A DNA stretch of 64,000 nt from Wenzhouxiangella sp. XN79A (GTDB taxonomy: Bacteria > Pseudomonadota > Gammaproteobacteria > Xanthomonadales > Wenzhouxiangellaceae): the NCBI RefSeq assembly GCF_012272825.1, contig NZ_JAAWWS010000140.1, positions 46,902-110,901 on the forward strand, given 5' to 3'. The notes beneath the pieces are model-generated. The model was not told where the DNA came from. It searched no databases and saw only the letters and a list, made by a program, of their open reading frames with translations. A program made the translations under genes and the position numbers. This document shows, one piece after another, positions 21,544-30,253 of this stretch. Numbering within the stretch: the stretch's first letter is position 1; each line of letters begins with the position of its first letter.

Positions 21544-22770
21544 ATGGCAGCAACGACCACCCGCGACAATCTCGAAACCTTTCTCTGGGAAGGAAAGGAC
21601 AAGCGCGGCAAGACGCTGAAGGGTGAACGGCAGGCCCGCAACCAGACCCTGATCCGCGCCGAGCTGCGCAAGCAGGGCATCACGCCTGCGCGCATCCGCA
21701 AGAAGCCGAAGCCGCTGTTCGGCGCCACCGGCAAATCGATCAAGTCGCGCGATATCGCGATCTTCACCCGCCAGCTGGCGACCATGCTCAACGCCGGCAT
21801 CCCGCTGGTCCAGGCCTTCGGAATCATCGGCTCGGCGGCCGAGAACCCGCGGATGCAGAAACTGATCAATACCGTCCGGGTCGACGTCGAGTCCGGCGCC
21901 ACGCTGGCCGAGGCGCTGGCCAAGCACCCGGTCTACTTCGACGAGCTGTTCATCAACCTGGTCAACTCCGGCGAAAGCGCCGGTGTGCTCGACAAGGTCC
22001 TCGACGACATCGCGACCTACAAGGAACGCATCGAGTCGATCAAGGGCAAGATCAAGAAGGCCCTGTTCTACCCGGCCACGGTCATCGCCGTGGCGATCCT
22101 GGTCACGGCGATCCTGCTGGTCTTCGTGATCCCGCAGTTCGAGTCCATCTTCCAGAGCTTCGGCGCCGACCTGCCCGCCTTCACCCGGCTGATCGTGACG
22201 ATGTCGGAATCGATGCAGCAGTTCGGCTGGCTGTACATCGTGATCATCGGCGGCAGCATCGCCGGCCTGGTGGCGCTGAAGAAACGCAGTCGCCCGTTCG
22301 CCCATTTCCTCGACCGGGCGAGCCTGAAGATTCCGGTCATCGGCGGCGTGCTCGAGAAGGCCGCGCTGTCGCGCTTCGCGCGGACGCTGGCGACCACCTT
22401 CGCCGCCGGCGTGCCGCTGGTCGACGCGCTGAAGACCGTGGCCGGGGCGACCGGCAACGTCGTCTACTCCGACGCCACGCTGCAGATCCGCGAGGATGTC
22501 GCCACCGGGCACCAGATGCAGCTGGCCATGCAGCAGACCGGGCTGTTTCCACCGATGGTCATCCAGATGACCGCGATCGGTGAGGAAGCCGGCTCGCTCG
22601 ATGCCATGCTGCTGAAGGTCGCCAACTTCTACGAAGAAGAGGTGAACAACACCGTCGACGCCCTGTCCAGCCTGCTCGAACCGTTCATCATCGTCCTGGT
22701 CGGCGGCATCGTCGGCAGCATCGTGGTAGCGATGTACCTGCCGATCTTCCAGATGGCGGCGGTGATGTAA
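21544..22770 (+). CDS. pilC: Type IV pilus inner-membrane platform protein
   Basis: A 408-residue GspF/PilC family protein, the inner-membrane platform working with the PilB/PilT ATPases. Two repeated T2SSF domains are visible (FTRQLATMLNAGIPLVQAF at about residue 75 and FARTLATTFAAGVPLVDAL at about 280), with three transmembrane segments near 170-195, 220-240 and 375-400. AGGAG lies about nine bases before the ATG at 21544; the upstream open frame from 21487 is not conserved. pilD follows after 10 bases. pilB and a pilin gene, usual neighbours, are not upstream. Confidence 0.95.
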   Translation: MAATTTRDNLETFLWEGKDKRGKTLKGERQARNQTLIRAELRKQGITPARIRKKPKPLFGATGKSIKSRDIAIFTRQLATMLNAGIPLVQAFGIIGSAAENPRMQKLINTVRVDVESGATLAEALAKHPVYFDELFINLVNSGESAGVLDKVLDDIATYKERIESIKGKIKKALFYPATVIAVAILVTAILLVFVIPQFESIFQSFGADLPAFTRLIVTMSESMQQFGWLYIVIIGGSIAGLVALKKRSRPFAHFLDRASLKIPVIGGVLEKAALSRFARTLATTFAAGVPLVDALKTVAGATGNVVYSDATLQIREDVATGHQMQLAMQQTGLFPPMVIQMTAIGEEAGSLDAMLLKVANFYEEEVNNTVDALSSLLEPFIIVLVGGIVGSIVVAMYLPIFQMAAVM

Positions 22771-22780
22771 GTCCGAGCTC

Positions 22781-23632
22781 ATGACTGCCCTTGCCGACCT
22801 GCATCCGGCCGCGCTGTACGGCCTCGTCGTCGCGCTCGGCCTGCTGGTCGGCTCGTTCCTGAACGTCGTCATCCTGCGGCTGCCGGCCCGGCTGTTCCAC
22901 GACTGGCGCTGCCAGTGCCGGGAACTGCTGGAGCTCGAACCCGAGGGCGACCCGCCGCCGCCGGGCATCGCGCTGGGCCGCTCACGCTGCCGCGCCTGCG
23001 GCCAGGGCATTCGCGCCTTCGACAACATTCCGCTGCTCAGCTGGCTGATCCTGCGCGGCCGCTGCCGCAGCTGCGGCGCGCCGATCTCGGCACGCTACCC
23101 GATCGTCGAGGCGCTCACTGCCCTGCTTTCGGTTGCCGTGATCGCAGCGCTGGGGCCGACCTGGGCCGGCCTGGCCGGCCTGGTCTTCACCTGGGCCCTG
23201 ATCGCCGGCAGCGGTATCGACCTCGACCACAAGCTGCTGCCCGACCAGATCACGCTGCCGCTGGTCTGGCTCGGCCTGCTGCTGAACGTCGACGGACTGT
23301 TCGTCGACCTGCCCTCGGCGGTGATCGGCGCAGCGGCCGGTTACCTGGTGCTCTGGGCGGTGTTCCACCTGTTCCGGCTGGCCACCGGCAAGGAGGGCAT
23401 GGGTTACGGCGACTTCAAGCTTCTCGCGGCCATCGGCGCCTGGTTCGGCTGGCAGGTCCTGCCCACCGTCATCCTGCTCGCCTCCGCGGTCGGCGCGCTG
23501 ATCGGCCTGGTCCTGATCGCGCTTCGCCGCATGGGCCGCGAAGTCCCGATCGCCTTCGGGCCCTTCCTTGCCGCAGCCGGCTGGCTGGTCCTTGTCGGCG
23601 GCGACCGCGTGGTCGACTTCTGGGTGTTCTGA
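22781..23632 (+). CDS. pilD: Prepilin peptidase / N-methyltransferase
   Basis: A 283-residue polytopic bifunctional enzyme that cleaves type IV prepilin leaders and methylates the new N-terminus. The cytoplasmic methyltransferase loop has two zinc-binding CxxC pairs (CRACGQG and CRSCGAP). The aspartic protease signatures are IDLDHKLLPD and GMGYGDFKLL with the catalytic Asp residues. It is ten bases downstream of pilC and convergent with coaE, matching the pilC-pilD-coaE order seen in pseudomonads and xanthomonads. Confidence 0.97.
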   Translation: MTALADLHPAALYGLVVALGLLVGSFLNVVILRLPARLFHDWRCQCRELLELEPEGDPPPPGIALGRSRCRACGQGIRAFDNIPLLSWLILRGRCRSCGAPISARYPIVEALTALLSVAVIAALGPTWAGLAGLVFTWALIAGSGIDLDHKLLPDQITLPLVWLGLLLNVDGLFVDLPSAVIGAAAGYLVLWAVFHLFRLATGKEGMGYGDFKLLAAIGAWFGWQVLPTVILLASAVGALIGLVLIALRRMGREVPIAFGPFLAAAGWLVLVGGDRVVDFWVF

Positions 23633-23690
23633 GGGGCCGGGGACCCGTACCGCCACGATCACCGCAACCGCCAGCCCCTTCCCCTGGTCC

Positions 23691-23732
23691 CGATTCCCGA
23701 TTCCCGATTCCCGACCCCCGAAGCCCGAAGCC
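23691..23732. repeat. Six tandem 7-nt repeats abutting the coaE stop codon
   Basis: Three copies of cgattcc are followed by cgacccc and two copies of cgaagcc, in perfect 7-nt phase. The array occupies the convergent spacer between pilD and coaE and ends at the first base of the coaE stop codon. It has no repeat-spacer structure, so it is not CRISPR. Confidence 0.85.
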
Positions 23733-24355
23733 TAAACCCCGGGCCGTAACCCCCGATACTCCCGGTCCAGTCGCGCCACCTGCTCGTCGAGCACTTCGAG
23801 CGTTCCGGTGTTGTCGATCACCTCGTCGGCCACCGCCAGGCGCTGTTCGCGGCCGGCCTGGGCGGCCAGGGCGGCGCGGGCCTGGTCGGGCGGAACGCCG
23901 TCGCGAGCGGTCAGGCGTTCGAGCTGCACGGATTCCGGGACGTCGACGACCAGCACGCGATCGGTATCGTTGAACAGGCCGCTTTCGACCAGCAGCGGAA
24001 CGACCAGGATCACGTAGGGACCGGTGGCGGCATCGATCGCCTCGCGCGCCCGGGTCGCGATCAGGGGGTGCAGGATGCCCTCCAGACGCGCACGGGCCTC
24101 CGGATCGTCGAAGATGCGCCGGCGCAAGGCGCGGCGATCGAGCGCGCCCGCGTCATCGATCACGTCCGGGCCGAACGCGGCGCTCACCTTCGCCAGCCCG
24201 TCGCTGCCCGGGGCGACGACGTCGCGGGCGATCCGATCGGTATCGACCACGCTCGCGCCGCGCCCAGCGAAACGGTCCGAGACCGCGGTCTTGCCGCTGG
24301 CAATGCCGCCGGTCAGGGCGATCACCGGTCGGCGTCGGGCTGGGTCGTCATGCAT
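23732..24355 (-). CDS. coaE: Dephospho-CoA kinase
   Basis: A 207-residue P-loop kinase for the last step of coenzyme A synthesis, phosphorylating the ribose 3'-OH of dephospho-CoA. Walker A GGIASGKT lies at residues 16-23; the DTDRIARDVVAPGS and LHPLIATRAREA motifs and VPLLVESGL are family markers. It is convergent with pilD, with a run of 7-nt repeats between the two stops. Confidence 0.97.
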   Translation of the reverse strand: MHDDPARRRPVIALTGGIASGKTAVSDRFAGRGASVVDTDRIARDVVAPGSDGLAKVSAAFGPDVIDDAGALDRRALRRRIFDDPEARARLEGILHPLIATRAREAIDAATGPYVILVVPLLVESGLFNDTDRVLVVDVPESVQLERLTARDGVPPDQARAALAAQAGREQRLAVADEVIDNTGTLEVLDEQVARLDREYRGLRPGV

Positions 24356-24489
24356 GGCGATCTCGTCGGGTGCGGCCGTCGAGCGGCATTATCCCTTCCC
24401 TGCAGCTCGGCCGGGCGTTTGAGGTGCCCGGGCAACCGGCGTAGGATGATGCTCCCTCCGGACACGCTTCGCGATCAAGGGAGCCCGCC

Positions 24490-26523
24490 ATGAGTCGATC
24501 CAGTTCCGATCTTCGCAATCTCGCCCTGCTGGGCCACACCGGATCCGGCAAGACGTCCCTGATCGAATGCCTGCTGGTCGCCGCCGGCGTCAAGGGGGAG
24601 CCCGGCAGCATCGAGCGCGGCGATACGCTGTGCGACCACGATCCACTCGAGAAACAGTACGGCCATTCGCTGGACACCGCGCTGGTCCGCTTCGAGCACG
24701 CCGGCTGCGAGATGCAGCTGATCGACACGCCCGGCGACCCGGACTTCCGTGGCCCGGCGCTGGCGGCGATGAGCGCGGTGGAAACCGCTGCCGTCGTGGT
24801 CAACGCCGCCAGCGGCATCGAGTCATCGACCCGGAGGCTGATGCGCAGGGCCCGCCAGCGCCGGCTGTGCCGGATGCTGATCGTCAACCGGATCGACGCC
24901 GAGCACCTCGACCTCGAAGCCCTGGTGCGCGAGCTGCGTGAGGAATTCGGGCCGCAGTGCCTGCCGGTCAACCTGCCCTGCAACGGCGGTCGGGCAGTCC
25001 GGGACTGTTTCTTCCACGATCAGGGCGAGACCGACATCTTCTCGCTGGCCGCAGCGCACGACGAGATCCGCGACCAGGTCATCGAGGTCGACGAGGCGCT
25101 GATGGCGCGCTACCTGGACGGCGAGACGATTTCCGCCGACGAGCTCCACGATGCGTTCGAACTGGCGCTGCGGCAGGGGCACCTGGTTCCGATCTGCTTC
25201 ACCTCGGCGCGAACCGGCGCCGGCATCGATGACCTGCTGGCGTTCGCGGCCCGGCTGCTGCCCAGCCCGCTGGAGGGCAATCCGCCCCGCTTCCGGGTCG
25301 GCGCCGACGATCGCAAGGTACCGGCCACGCCCGACCCGGAGGCCCACGCGATCGCGCACGTGTTCAAGATCATCAACGACCCCTATGCCGGAAAGCTGTC
25401 GGTGTTCCGGGTGTTCCAGGGGCGGATCCGGCCGGGCGGGCCGCTGTTCGTCGGCGACGCCCGCAAGCCCGTCAAGGTCGCCCACCTGTATCGGCTGCAC
25501 GGCGCGGAGCGCGTGGAGACCGACGAGGCGATTCCCGGTGACCTGTGCGCCATCGCCCGGGCCGACGAGATCCACTACGATGCGATCCTGCACGACAACC
25601 ACGACGAGGACCATTACTCGCTGAAGCCGGTGGACTTTCCCCGGCCGATGTACGGGCTGGCGATCGAACCGGAGGCGCGCGGCCAGGAGCAGAAGCTCGC
25701 CACCGCCCTGGCCCGGTTGGCCGAGGAAGACCCGTGCATCCACGTCGAACACCACCAGGAACTGAACGAGACGGTGGTCCGCGGCCTCGGCGAAATGCAC
25801 CTGCGCATCCTGATCGAACGGCTGGCGCAGCGCTTCGGCCTCGACGTCCGGACCCGCCCGCCGCGCATCGCCTACCGCGAAACGATCACCCGACCGGCCG
25901 AGGGCCACCATCGGCACAAGAAGCAGACCGGTGGCGCAGGCCAGTTCGGCGAGGTGTTTCTTCGGGTTCGCCCGCTGGGCCGTGGCGAAGGCGTCCGGTT
26001 CGTCAACGAAGTGGTCGGGGGCGCGATTCCCGCGGCGCTGATTCCGGCGGTGGAGAAAGGCGTGCGCGAGGTCCTGGCGTCCGGCGCGATCGCCGGCTTT
26101 CCGATGCAGGACCTGGAGGTTACCGTGCACGACGGCAAGCACCACAGCGTCGACTCCAAGGAGATCGCGTTCGTGATCGCCGGCCGCAAGGCGTTCCGGG
26201 AAGCCGTCGCGCAGGCCGGACCGCAGGTCCTCGAGCCGGTCGTTCAGCTCGATGCAACGCTCCCTGACCACGCGCTCGGCGATCTGACCGGCCTGCTGGC
26301 CGGCAAGCGCGCGCGTATCCAGGGCACCGAGAACCAGCGCGGCGGCCACACCACGGTCAGCGCCGCGGTGCCGCTGTCCTCACTCAGCGATTTCCCGACC
26401 GAATTGAAGAGCATGAGCGGCGGCGAAGGCCGCTTCGTGCTGGAGCTGTCGCATTACGAAGCCGTGCCGCCCGAAGTTCAGCAGGCGCTGGTCGCCGAAT
26501 TCCGTCACGACGACGCCGATTGA
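24490..26523 (+). CDS. EF-G-like translational GTPase paralogue (FusA2/EF-G2 type)
   Basis: A 677-residue protein with the domain order of elongation factor G. G1 is GHTGSGKTS (not AHIDAGKT), G3 is DTPGDPDF and G4 is NRID. In canonical EF-G the G3 loop is DTPGHVDF, whose His drives GTP hydrolysis; here that His is Asp. Domain IV/V signatures (GGAGQFGEVFLRVRP; GGEGRFVLELSHYE) are present. These features match the EF-G2 paralogue group, members of which are reported to lack ribosome-stimulated GTPase activity. AAGGGAG lies upstream of the ATG. The canonical fusA is not in the window. Confidence 0.9.
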   Translation: MSRSSSDLRNLALLGHTGSGKTSLIECLLVAAGVKGEPGSIERGDTLCDHDPLEKQYGHSLDTALVRFEHAGCEMQLIDTPGDPDFRGPALAAMSAVETAAVVVNAASGIESSTRRLMRRARQRRLCRMLIVNRIDAEHLDLEALVRELREEFGPQCLPVNLPCNGGRAVRDCFFHDQGETDIFSLAAAHDEIRDQVIEVDEALMARYLDGETISADELHDAFELALRQGHLVPICFTSARTGAGIDDLLAFAARLLPSPLEGNPPRFRVGADDRKVPATPDPEAHAIAHVFKIINDPYAGKLSVFRVFQGRIRPGGPLFVGDARKPVKVAHLYRLHGAERVETDEAIPGDLCAIARADEIHYDAILHDNHDEDHYSLKPVDFPRPMYGLAIEPEARGQEQKLATALARLAEEDPCIHVEHHQELNETVVRGLGEMHLRILIERLAQRFGLDVRTRPPRIAYRETITRPAEGHHRHKKQTGGAGQFGEVFLRVRPLGRGEGVRFVNEVVGGAIPAALIPAVEKGVREVLASGAIAGFPMQDLEVTVHDGKHHSVDSKEIAFVIAGRKAFREAVAQAGPQVLEPVVQLDATLPDHALGDLTGLLAGKRARIQGTENQRGGHTTVSAAVPLSSLSDFPTELKSMSGGEGRFVLELSHYEAVPPEVQQALVAEFRHDDAD

Positions 26524-26780
26524 GTCACGACAACCGACTCGGCAACCGGCTCGGCGAGAATGGGAATCTGTGTCTTCATCTGCATCGGCAACGGGGGCGT
26601 GTCGCAACGCATCGGCACCTGGACGGCCAGGCTCAAGGTGACGCTCAGCGTCAGCATCATGCCGCAGAACAGCAGGCCCAGCCCGAGCCGCAACGAGCCC
26701 AGCGACGGACCCGAACGGGACTCGGCGGCTTGAATTTCAAGCGCTTGCAACGCAATCTGTCGGTGCGTCGAAGTCATCAT
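26505..26780 (-). CDS. Small putative single-pass membrane protein
   Basis: A 91-residue frame starting MMTSTHRQIALQ with one hydrophobic helix at about residues 30-52 and a Pro/Met-rich tail. I do not recognise it. Codon use is sensible for the genome and the leucine-rich helix looks real, but the ribosome-binding site is poor. Its 3' end overlaps the 3' end of the convergent EF-G-like gene by 19 bases. It may be an unconserved frame; comparison with relatives decides. Confidence 0.45.
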   Translation of the reverse strand: MMTSTHRQIALQALEIQAAESRSGPSLGSLRLGLGLLFCGMMLTLSVTLSLAVQVPMRCDTPPLPMQMKTQIPILAEPVAESVVVTQSASS

Positions 26781-26853
26781 GCTTCGGGCCCAACCACCCC
26801 TTTTCGGTGCTCCACCGTCAACTTGCAAGTTCCAAGCCAACGAGGACCCGAGC

Positions 26854-27273
26854 ATGCCCGAGAACGACTGGATCGAACGCCTGAATGCCCACCGCGACGG
26901 CACCCTGATGGACACCCTCGACATCCGGTATCGCGATGCCGGGCCGGACTTCCTGGTCGCCGACATGCCGGTCGATGAACGGCACCGGCAGCCGATGGGC
27001 ATCCTGCATGGCGGCGCCAGCGCCGCGCTGGCCGAAAGTGTCGGATCGGCCGCCTCGGCCATGGTCCTGGCCGACACGGGTCGAGCGGCGGTCGGTCTGG
27101 AACTGGCGATCAACCACCTCGCTGCCGTTCGAAACGGGCGCATCACGGCCCGGGCCGAGGCCGTCCACCTCGGCCGTTCCACTCACCTGTGGCAGATCCG
27201 CATCGAGGACGAGCACGGCCGCAAGGTCGCCCTGGCCAAGCTCACCCTGCTAGTGGGCCATGCGACAAATTAG
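26854..27273 (+). CDS. Hot-dog thioesterase, MenI/YdiI-like
   Basis: A 139-residue PaaI-type thioesterase. The conserved block PMGILHGGASAALAESVGS with the catalytic Glu, and HLGRSTHLWQIRI later, closely resemble E. coli YdiI/MenI, which hydrolyses 1,4-dihydroxy-2-naphthoyl-CoA in menaquinone synthesis but also other acyl-CoAs. No men genes are nearby, so the true substrate is open. The ATG at 26854 gives a family-length protein; the open frame from 26779 is not conserved-looking. The last six codons and the stop lie inside the arm of a palindromic repeat, so the C-terminus (GHATN) is encoded by repeat DNA. Confidence 0.88.
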   Translation: MPENDWIERLNAHRDGTLMDTLDIRYRDAGPDFLVADMPVDERHRQPMGILHGGASAALAESVGSAASAMVLADTGRAAVGLELAINHLAAVRNGRITARAEAVHLGRSTHLWQIRIEDEHGRKVALAKLTLLVGHATN

Positions 27274-27515
27274 GTAACGCTCAGAGCCACTGTGCCGGCG
27301 CGAATCAAGGCGCGTTTCGCAGGGAGTGGCCGCTGCCTTGCCGGGAAACGCAACGCCGAGTCGTGCCGGCAGAGTGGCGCCCGAAGGGCCGTCGCACCCG
27401 CACGGTAGGCTGCGTTCCGCTCGCTCGACGGCCCCGGCAAGGACGGCTGCACTCGCGCGCCTTGCATACGACGCGGGTGCGACGGCCGAGCGTCACCTCA
27501 TTTGCCGCATGGCCC
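27255..27515. repeat. 261-bp palindromic element with 28-bp terminal inverted repeats
   Basis: The arms 27255-27282 and 27488-27515 are inverted copies with three mismatches. Inside are further perfect inverted pairs: 27306-27314 with 27456-27464 (9 bp), 27336-27345 with 27433-27442 (10 bp), and 27387-27401 with 27473-27487 (15 bp). The last pair crosses the other two, so the set cannot fold as one simple hairpin. No open frame or transposase is inside. The left arm covers the stop codon of the MenI-like gene. Confidence 0.8.
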
Positions 27516-27516
27516 G

Positions 27517-27685
27517 CTCGCCCGCATTGTTCATGAATGCGCTCGCGCCCTTGCCTGGTCCTTGTCCGCACAGCGAATCGTCCTCGCTCGGAAATACAGC
27601 ATGGTATTCCGCTCGGTCGGAAAAGCCCCTGTGCGAACGATTCCCGGCGCAATCATCGCGGCGATTCATGAATAATGCGGGCGAG
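27517..27685. repeat. Second inverted-repeat element abutting the first
   Basis: Arms 27517-27541 and 27661-27685 match in inverted orientation over the first 22 bases with one mismatch, both containing TTCATGAAT. The centre has an imperfect palindrome around ggaaatac/gtattcc. It starts two bases after the 27255-27515 element ends. From 27686 to 27816 I see nothing further. Confidence 0.75.
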
Positions 27686-27816
27686 TGCTCGAAGACCGCT
27701 CTGCCCCGGGCGGGGCATGAGCGATCGCTCGAACGGAGCAGGCGGTTCGGCTTCGTCGTTTCCCCGCTGCGCCATCGCGCCCATCCACGCCCGGGCCACG
27801 CGACAGGCGGTGCCGC

Positions 27817-28782
27817 TCAGCCGGCGTCGGACTCGGCGCGCACGGACGCATCGAGGATGCGGGCCTGGTCGAGGGCACGGCGGGCGCCTTCGGGATCGCC
27901 GGCCCGGGTCTTGAGGGTGGCAAGGTGGACCAGCGCGCGGGCCAGCGACGGATCACCCGGCCAGCGGTCCATCAGCAGGTAACGCTCCAGCGCAGCGATG
28001 CCGGGTGCCGGCGGCCGATCGGAGGCGGCGATCCAGCGGCCCAGCTCGAACCAGGCCGGCGCATAGGCGGGCTCGGCGACGAGGAGCGCCTCGAGCGCGT
28101 TTATCGCCGAAGCCACATCACCGAGCCGGCCGGACAGGGCCGCGCGCCGGGTCGTCCAGGCCGGTCGAGTCAGCGGATCGCGCGCGATCGCCTCGTCGAG
28201 CAGCGCCGCGGCGTCGTCCAGGCGCCGGTCCTGCGCCGCGATCTCGAAGCGCAGGTACGCCTCACGCGCCGGCGCCAGCGTGGCCAGCCGCTCCATCCAC
28301 GGCCCGACCCGTTCTTCGCGCCCCCCGGCGATCCGCGGGACTTCGCGGTGGAAACCGATCGCGGCGGCCAGGGCTTCGGGGTGATCCGGGTCCAGTTCCA
28401 GCGCCCGGTCGAGCAGACGGCCGATCGCGCGCGCTTCGCGCATCCGCTCGAAGCGGCCGTCGGCAGCCTCCAGCGCGTCGAGCTCGATCGCGGCCTGCTG
28501 GAGCAGCAGCCCCGCATCGTCGGGATAGCGCGCGCGCGCCTCGGCGACCCGGGCCGCGGCAGCCTCGGGCGCGTCGATGCGCGTCAGCGCGATGCGGGCC
28601 CGCCAGGCCGGCACGGAGTCGGCCTCGGCGCGGCCCTCGACGTCGGCCAGCCAGGCCCGGACCGGCTCCAGGTCACGGACGGCCAGCGCGCGGGCCAGGT
28701 CGGGCGGCCCGGCCGCCGGCAGCGCAGCGGCTGCAGCGAGCAGCAGCGTGCCGAGCAGAGCGTGGAACGCGCGGCGACTCAT
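27817..28782 (-). CDS. Exported TPR-repeat protein
   Basis: A 321-residue protein with a signal peptide (hydrophobic residues about 5-24, cleavage near PAAG) followed by Ala/Leu/Arg-rich tetratricopeptide-like helices throughout (for example RLLDRALELDPDHPEALAAAIGF and LEALLVAEPAYAPAWFELGR). It probably works in the periplasm as a binding scaffold; the partner is unknown. Its start overlaps the stop of the upstream dehydrogenase gene by four bases (ATGA), so it is translated from the same transcript. Confidence 0.8.
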   Translation of the reverse strand: MSRRAFHALLGTLLLAAAAALPAAGPPDLARALAVRDLEPVRAWLADVEGRAEADSVPAWRARIALTRIDAPEAAAARVAEARARYPDDAGLLLQQAAIELDALEAADGRFERMREARAIGRLLDRALELDPDHPEALAAAIGFHREVPRIAGGREERVGPWMERLATLAPAREAYLRFEIAAQDRRLDDAAALLDEAIARDPLTRPAWTTRRAALSGRLGDVASAINALEALLVAEPAYAPAWFELGRWIAASDRPPAPGIAALERYLLMDRWPGDPSLARALVHLATLKTRAGDPEGARRALDQARILDASVRAESDAG

Positions 28783-30149
28783 CGTTCGACCGTCAGCAAC
28801 TTGCCGGGATTGAGGATCCCGTCGGGATCGAAGACCTGCTTGATCGCCCGCATCAGCGCGATCTCGTCGGCCGACTTGATCGAAGCCAGGTAATCGCGCT
28901 TGAGCAGACCCACGCCGTGCTCGGCCGAGAGGCTGCCGCCGAAGCGACCGACCAGTTCGAACACCGCCGGCGTGAGCCGATTGCAGGCCTCGCGGAAGTC
29001 CTCGACCGACCAGGCCTCCGGGCGCAGCACGTTCATGTGCAGGTTGCCGTCGCCGATGTGGCCGAACCAGACCACCTCGAAATCCGGGTACTGCCTGCCG
29101 ACCAGCTCATCGAGGGCCTCGAGGAACGCCGGCACGCGCGAGACGCGCACCGAGACGTCGTTCTTGTAGGGCGTACGCGGCGTGATCGATTCGCTGATCG
29201 CCTCGCGCCAGTGCCAGAGCTCGTCGGCCTGGCTGCCGCTCTGACTGACCAGGCCGTCGACCACCCGGCCGGCGTCGACCAGCTGCTCGAACACCGCCAG
29301 CGCGGCGTCCTGCGCGCTGCCGTCGGGATCGTCGAACTCGACCACGGCGTGGAACGGCGCGATCGCCTCGAGCGGGAAGGTCCGGTCGCCGGCCGCCGCC
29401 ACCGCCTGCACGCTGGCGGCGTCGAAGAACTCGAAGGCCGACAGGCTCAGGCCGGCGCGCAGCGCCTGGAAGGCCGGCATCACGGCGTCGAGTCCGGAAA
29501 ACGCCAGCAGCAGCACCGATCGCTCCGGTGGCGCGTCGGTCAGCCCCAGCGTGACCTCGGTGATCAGGCCGAGAATGCCTTCGCTGCCGATCATCAGGTG
29601 GCGCAGATCGAGCCCGGCGTTGTTCTTGATCAGTCCGCGGTTGAGCGCCAGCACCTCGCCGCGACCGGTCACCACGGTCAGCCCGCGCACCCAGTCCCGG
29701 GTCATGCCGTAGCGCAGCACCCGGATGCCACCGGCGTTGGTGGCCACCGACCCGCCGACCTGGCTGGAGTCGGCCGCCGACCAGTCGACCGGATAGTCGA
29801 ACCCGGCCTCGGCGGCCCGGCGCTGGACCTCGCCGACCGCGACCCCGGCCTGGACCCGGATCGACGGCTCGGCCGGATCCAGCTCGAGCACGTCGCGCAT
29901 CCGGTCGAAGGCCACGACCACCTCGCCGTCGGCCGCCACGGCCCCGCCGGACAGCCCGGTCCGGCCACCGGACGGCACCAGCGCACGGCCTTCGTCACGC
30001 GCCCATGCGACCAGCGCGACGACCTCCTCGGTGCTGCGCGGAAACGCGATCGAATGCGGCGCCGGCGTCCAGAACCGCGTCCAGTCGCGACCGTAGTGCA
30101 TGCGCGACGCATCGTCGTCGACGAACTCGATGCCTTCGGGACGGCTCAT
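28779..30149 (-). CDS. FAD-linked D-2-hydroxyacid dehydrogenase, probably D-2-hydroxyglutarate dehydrogenase
   Basis: A 456-residue flavoprotein of the VAO/GlcD family. The N-terminal FAD-binding block has SGGRTGLSGG, DSSQVGGSVATNAGG and GSEGILGLITEVTL; the C-terminal half has HIGDGNLHMN and SAEHGVG, carrying the metal-binding His residues. It lies divergent from serA with about 100 bases between. Pseudomonads have the same pairing: SerA reduces 2-oxoglutarate to D-2-hydroxyglutarate and this enzyme oxidises it back. D-lactate is the alternative substrate. The ATG at 30149 was chosen because upstream residues in the open frame are not family-like. Confidence 0.88.
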   Translation of the reverse strand: MSRPEGIEFVDDDASRMHYGRDWTRFWTPAPHSIAFPRSTEEVVALVAWARDEGRALVPSGGRTGLSGGAVAADGEVVVAFDRMRDVLELDPAEPSIRVQAGVAVGEVQRRAAEAGFDYPVDWSAADSSQVGGSVATNAGGIRVLRYGMTRDWVRGLTVVTGRGEVLALNRGLIKNNAGLDLRHLMIGSEGILGLITEVTLGLTDAPPERSVLLLAFSGLDAVMPAFQALRAGLSLSAFEFFDAASVQAVAAAGDRTFPLEAIAPFHAVVEFDDPDGSAQDAALAVFEQLVDAGRVVDGLVSQSGSQADELWHWREAISESITPRTPYKNDVSVRVSRVPAFLEALDELVGRQYPDFEVVWFGHIGDGNLHMNVLRPEAWSVEDFREACNRLTPAVFELVGRFGGSLSAEHGVGLLKRDYLASIKSADEIALMRAIKQVFDPDGILNPGKLLTVER

Positions 30150-30253
30150 CGGCCGGACACCGACCGAATTCGGCCAGGACGCTCGACCACAGGGCATCGA
30201 GCACGGGACAGGTCGTCTATCATGGGTTCTCCTTCCCATCGCGGCCGCATCGC

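Noticed and set aside
27666..27956. Short frames in the gap after the MenI-like gene
   Set aside because: They overlap the palindromic elements and the downstream TPR gene and show no coding character.
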